Source: Notospermus geniculatus
Lineage: Eukaryota; Nemertea; Pilidiophora; Heteronemertea; Lineidae
Reading direction: 5' to 3'
Length of the DNA: 64,000 nt
Assembly (NCBI GenBank): GCA_002633025.1
Contig: NMRB01001797.1
Coordinates: forward strand, 71,549 to 135,548
The position numbers and the translations under genes are program-made. Positions 61,223 through 64,000 of this stretch are shown here, piece by piece. Each line of letters starts with the position of its first letter. The stretch's first letter is position 1. The notes under the pieces are model-generated. The model was given only the letters and a program-made list of their open reading frames with translations. It was not told the DNA's origin and made no database searches.

Positions 61223-61800
61223 GTGTTCGAAATATCATGCGATTTTGATATATCAAACTTGATAATTTGAAATATCTCTGCCTGTGGTAAAGGTAGAGGC
61301 ATGATATCACCCATACTTAGGTTATTGAGGATGCCCATTTCGATTATGCAATGACCTTGATGATCAGAGGTCAAGGTCAAGGTCAGAGGTCAAGGTCGAA
61401 CTTGAAAATTTGAAATATCTCTGCCTGTGGTAGTGATAGAGACTTGATATCACCCACACTTTAGGTTATTGAGGATGCACATTTCGATTATGCAATGACC
61501 TTGACTGTCAGAGGTCAAGGTCAAGGTCAAGGTCAAACATGAAAATTTGTAAATTCTCTGCCTGTGGTAGAGATAGAGACATGATATCCCCCATACATAG
61601 GTTATTGAGGATGCCCATTTCGATTATGTAATGACAATGATGATCAGAGGTCAAGGTCAACGTCAGACTTTATAATTCGAAATTTCTCGGCCTTTGGTGA
61701 AGGTAGAGGCATGATATCACCCACACCTAGGTTATTGAGGATGCCCATTTCGATTATGCAATGACCTTGATGTTCAGAGGTCAAGGTCAAGGTCAAACCT
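61223..61800. repeat. 130-143-bp satellite, four units, rich in TCAAGGTCA
   Basis: CTCTGCCTGTGGTA-type starts at 61276, 61419, 61556 and 61686. Each unit has GGTTATTGAGGATGCCCATT, ATTTCGATTATGCAATGACC and a block of AGAGGTCAAGGTCAAGGTCA type. The array may extend into the gap. Confidence 0.92.
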
Positions 61801-62029
61801 GATGATTTCATTTCAGCACATCAAAATGGCTATGAGCAGGCTGCCTGTCATGCCTGTAAGGTTCTCTTAAACAGGCGGGAACCATCAGACATTTACAATG
61901 TCATCTTGTTATCATTTTGTGTGTCAATTTTGTGCTTTTCTGTATCTTGAATTGTTTTATTACTCTCCAAACTACAATTTGTAGTATCCAACATAGAGCA
62001 CAAAAAAAACGACACACAAAATGATGGTA

Positions 62030-62196
62030 AACATTAAGTCGTCCCCGAATTTTGCAAATTTTCGACCCCAACCGGGGTACTTTCTACTTGAGATCCCAGA
62101 TCACCTCTCTTCTGGGATCTCAGCTGGAAAGTGTCTGAGGAAGACCCCGGTTGGGGTAGAAAATTTGCAAAATTCGGAGAGACGACTTATGTTTCC
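62030..62196. mobile_element. family J foldback, complete hairpin
   Basis: AAGTCGTCCCCGAATTTTGC mirrors GCAAAATTCGGAGAGACGAC. GATCCCAGATCACC/TTCTGGGATCTC lies near the centre. Confidence 0.85.
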
Positions 62197-62409
62197 TACA
62201 ATTTGTAGTAGGCCTACATAGAGGAAAAGAAGTTTTTATAAAGGTACAAATATCAGAATCAGAAAAGGGAATGACAAAAATATAAACATCTTGGCAAACA
62301 TTTATAGTCACAAATCTGTTGTGGACAGTTGAGCAAAAGTAACTTGAGGGTGAGCCACAACAAATGAGCGCCGCGGGAGTGCAGCGGTCAAGGTTGGAAC
62401 CAATCTATG

Positions 62410-63600
62410 AATTAGAATTAGAATTAGAATTAGAATTAGAATTTTTATTTACACTCTAACTGTCAGTTGACAGTACATAGAGGATACATGTAAGATACAA
62501 AAAACAGATGAAACATTAACATAAAGATAACAAAATAAACATAACACTTCATTTGGTTAACATGACAGGATTCCAAAATGTTTTACAAAAACAGGTTTCA
62601 AAACCTGTCCACAACTTCAGGACTGAGTCACAAGAGAAATTTGGATTCTATCGAATCACAAAACATCAGGAAGGAGGCTATACTCCTTTACACCTTTCCA
62701 AAGGAATTTCGCCAACATAATTATCTCATACCTTTTGTTTGAGTTGAAAAGCCTACCGTAGTCACACTTACATTTGAAACGGGATGTTGAGTATATTTTT
62801 GCGGGATAAAATTACTGCGTAGATGTTCAATTGCCGGGCATTCAAAAATAAAATGGAGCTCGTTTCCAACTTTTCCCAGTTTACACTTTGTACAAATTCT
62901 TTGATGGATTGGTATAGAAAGATTTTTCCTACAGTTTACAGGTAGCTTATTTGAACCAGTTCTGAAATCTAGTAATGCAGTCAAGAGGTGATCGGGCAGA
63001 TAATGTAAAAAATTTTCAAAACCAAAGTTTTGTTTAATGTATTTATAAAATTTGAAGTTGTCATCATTATTGATTTTTGCTAACCAATCCTGTTGGAACT
63101 GATCAGTTAGAACAGTCTTGATCCTTTTACTTATCACTTCAAAATTATCTATATTACCTGTTGTCTGCATTAGGCCTAACCAGATATCATTCATACCACA
63201 CTCTTGAAAAATATTCCTTACAGAAGTTAACCATGGTGAATTGTATTTTCCCAATTCATCCAAATGGAAAATAATTCTATACAAAATGTGAGAGAACTTG
63301 CTATTTTTACCAAATACAGTCTTGTTCCAGAAATTGACCATTCTCAGTTTGGCCTGCAATTTAATAGGAAAACGTCCAAGTTCACCGTATAACATAGTAT
63401 TGTGTTTGTACTTGCTTGTACGTGCAATAATTTTGCAAAACCTTGTGTGAACTCTTTCAAGTATATCAAAAGATTCAGAACCAAAAACTTCAGAACCATA
63501 AAGCAATATCGGTGCTACACAAGAGTCAAAAAGACGCAACATGATATCCACTGGTAAATCCAACCTTCTCCCTTTTTGTATAAGGGAAAACATAGCCCTC
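62410..63600 (-). mobile_element. 5'-truncated non-LTR retrotransposon with hexamer tail
   Basis: Minus-strand element. The 3' tail is about five (TTCTAA) units (plus strand 62410-62440), preceded by about 280 bp of 3' UTR and the ORF end at 62721. Similarity to reverse-transcriptase ORFs stops near 63600, where an upstream in-frame TAG and unrelated sequence follow. Short microsatellite tails and 5' truncation are typical of CR1/L2/jockey-like elements. CTATG is present at both edges but is too short to trust. Confidence 0.85.
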
Positions 63601-63602
63601 AT
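62721..63602 (-). pseudogene. C-terminal part of a non-LTR retrotransposon ORF2
   Basis: 293 uninterrupted codons. The start (RAMFSLIQKGRRLDLP, then LFDSCVAPILLYGSEVFG) is the thumb/post-RT region of a reverse transcriptase. The end has CTKCKLGKVGNELHFIFEC, the C-terminal Cys/His-type motif found in CR1/L2/jockey-like ORF2 proteins. The catalytic RT palm and the endonuclease are missing, so it cannot move by itself. The frame is intact, so the insertion is fairly young. The clade cannot be decided by eye. Confidence 0.85.
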
Positions 63603-63605
63603 TGC

Positions 63606-64000
63606 CTATGGATTGCCATCGGTGCTGCCATCTACACTGCGCTCCGCGCAACAGAGTCAGTAACTGGTTCCCGTCTTTGCCGCTCTACGTATATACTCCC
63701 GCGTAACCTGGTTCCCTGGTCTCCTACCGAGCCCAGGCATCCGCAACCGTCTATAAATAGCAGTGACGTCATCACTGGGAAAGCCGTGTCCAAAAGCGAA
63801 GTGCAAAGCAGATGTATATGTGTGTATTACCTGTCAGAAATGACTTCTCTGCTGCACGTTGTCAACAATGTCTGTAGAAAATGTACTCACAATCGATAAC
63901 TCAAATGTATCGTCGATATACTTAGTAGTTTTCCATGATTTTAATGTCTGAACTGGCCCAAAGCGAAGACGCCATCTTTAAATTTGAAATTTGACTCTGT
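63606..64000. other. window end, nothing firm
   Basis: TATAAATAGCAGTGACGTCA (63752-63771) looks like a TATA box next to a CRE. On the minus strand ATTTTCTACAG and TGACAG|GTAATA bracket a possible 41-nt exon at about 63828-63868. Neither is supported by a coding frame. Confidence 0.25.

Noticed and set aside
63752-63868. Core promoter (TATA plus CRE) and a 41-nt microexon
   Set aside because: The motifs are short and no coding frame or transcript start can be tied to them; noted only as a low-confidence remark.

Overview
The window is intron-rich, repeat-rich animal DNA, probably from a marine invertebrate. It carries one clear gene, a Prickle-type planar cell polarity protein with PET and three LIM domains, on the minus strand from about 34.5 kb down to 7.8 kb. 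Four coding exons have consensus GT-AG borders and compatible phases. A possible more 5' exon lies at 55.6-55.7 kb. The metazoan-only gene family, the long introns, the tRNA-derived SINEs, a non-LTR retrotransposon piece and the very many small inverted-repeat DNA transposons all say animal. An invertebrate deuterostome or a lophotrochozoan fits, but the sequence alone does not settle which.

Layout on the plus-strand scale. 1-7.8 kb is the 3' flank of the gene: tandem repeats, foldback elements, a three-layer nest of transposons at 4.6-5.5 kb and a 21-bp minisatellite. 7.8-12.7 kb holds the last three Prickle exons (LIM2, LIM3 and tail; LIM1; second half of PET). 12.7-34.3 kb is one 21.6-kb intron packed with MITEs, two tRNA-derived SINE families and dispersed repeats. 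34.31-34.49 kb is the exon with the N-terminal part of PET. 34.5-55.6 kb would be a further intron if the 55.6-kb exon belongs to the gene; it holds a triplicated 268-bp unit, a 108-bp near-perfect palindrome, a 22-bp minisatellite, a Tc1/mariner-type MITE and several hAT-like elements. 55.7-64 kb contains large foldbacks, a palindrome that runs into an assembly gap, a satellite rich in AGGTCA half-sites and a 5'-truncated non-LTR element. Assembly gaps are at 49332-49629 and 60846-61222, with single n at 15822 and 51542.

The most informative content besides Prickle is the insertion history that can be read from the window itself. At least eleven elements sit inside other repeats. Several have intact target-site duplications, and in two cases another copy in the same window gives the empty-site sequence. 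One set of elements shares CAG...CTG ends and 5-bp duplications (hAT-like); another uses TTAA. I saw no CRISPR array, operon, rRNA gene or functional tRNA gene. Much of the remainder is unassigned intronic or intergenic sequence. Family letters (A, B, C ...) are my own labels for repeats seen more than once here.
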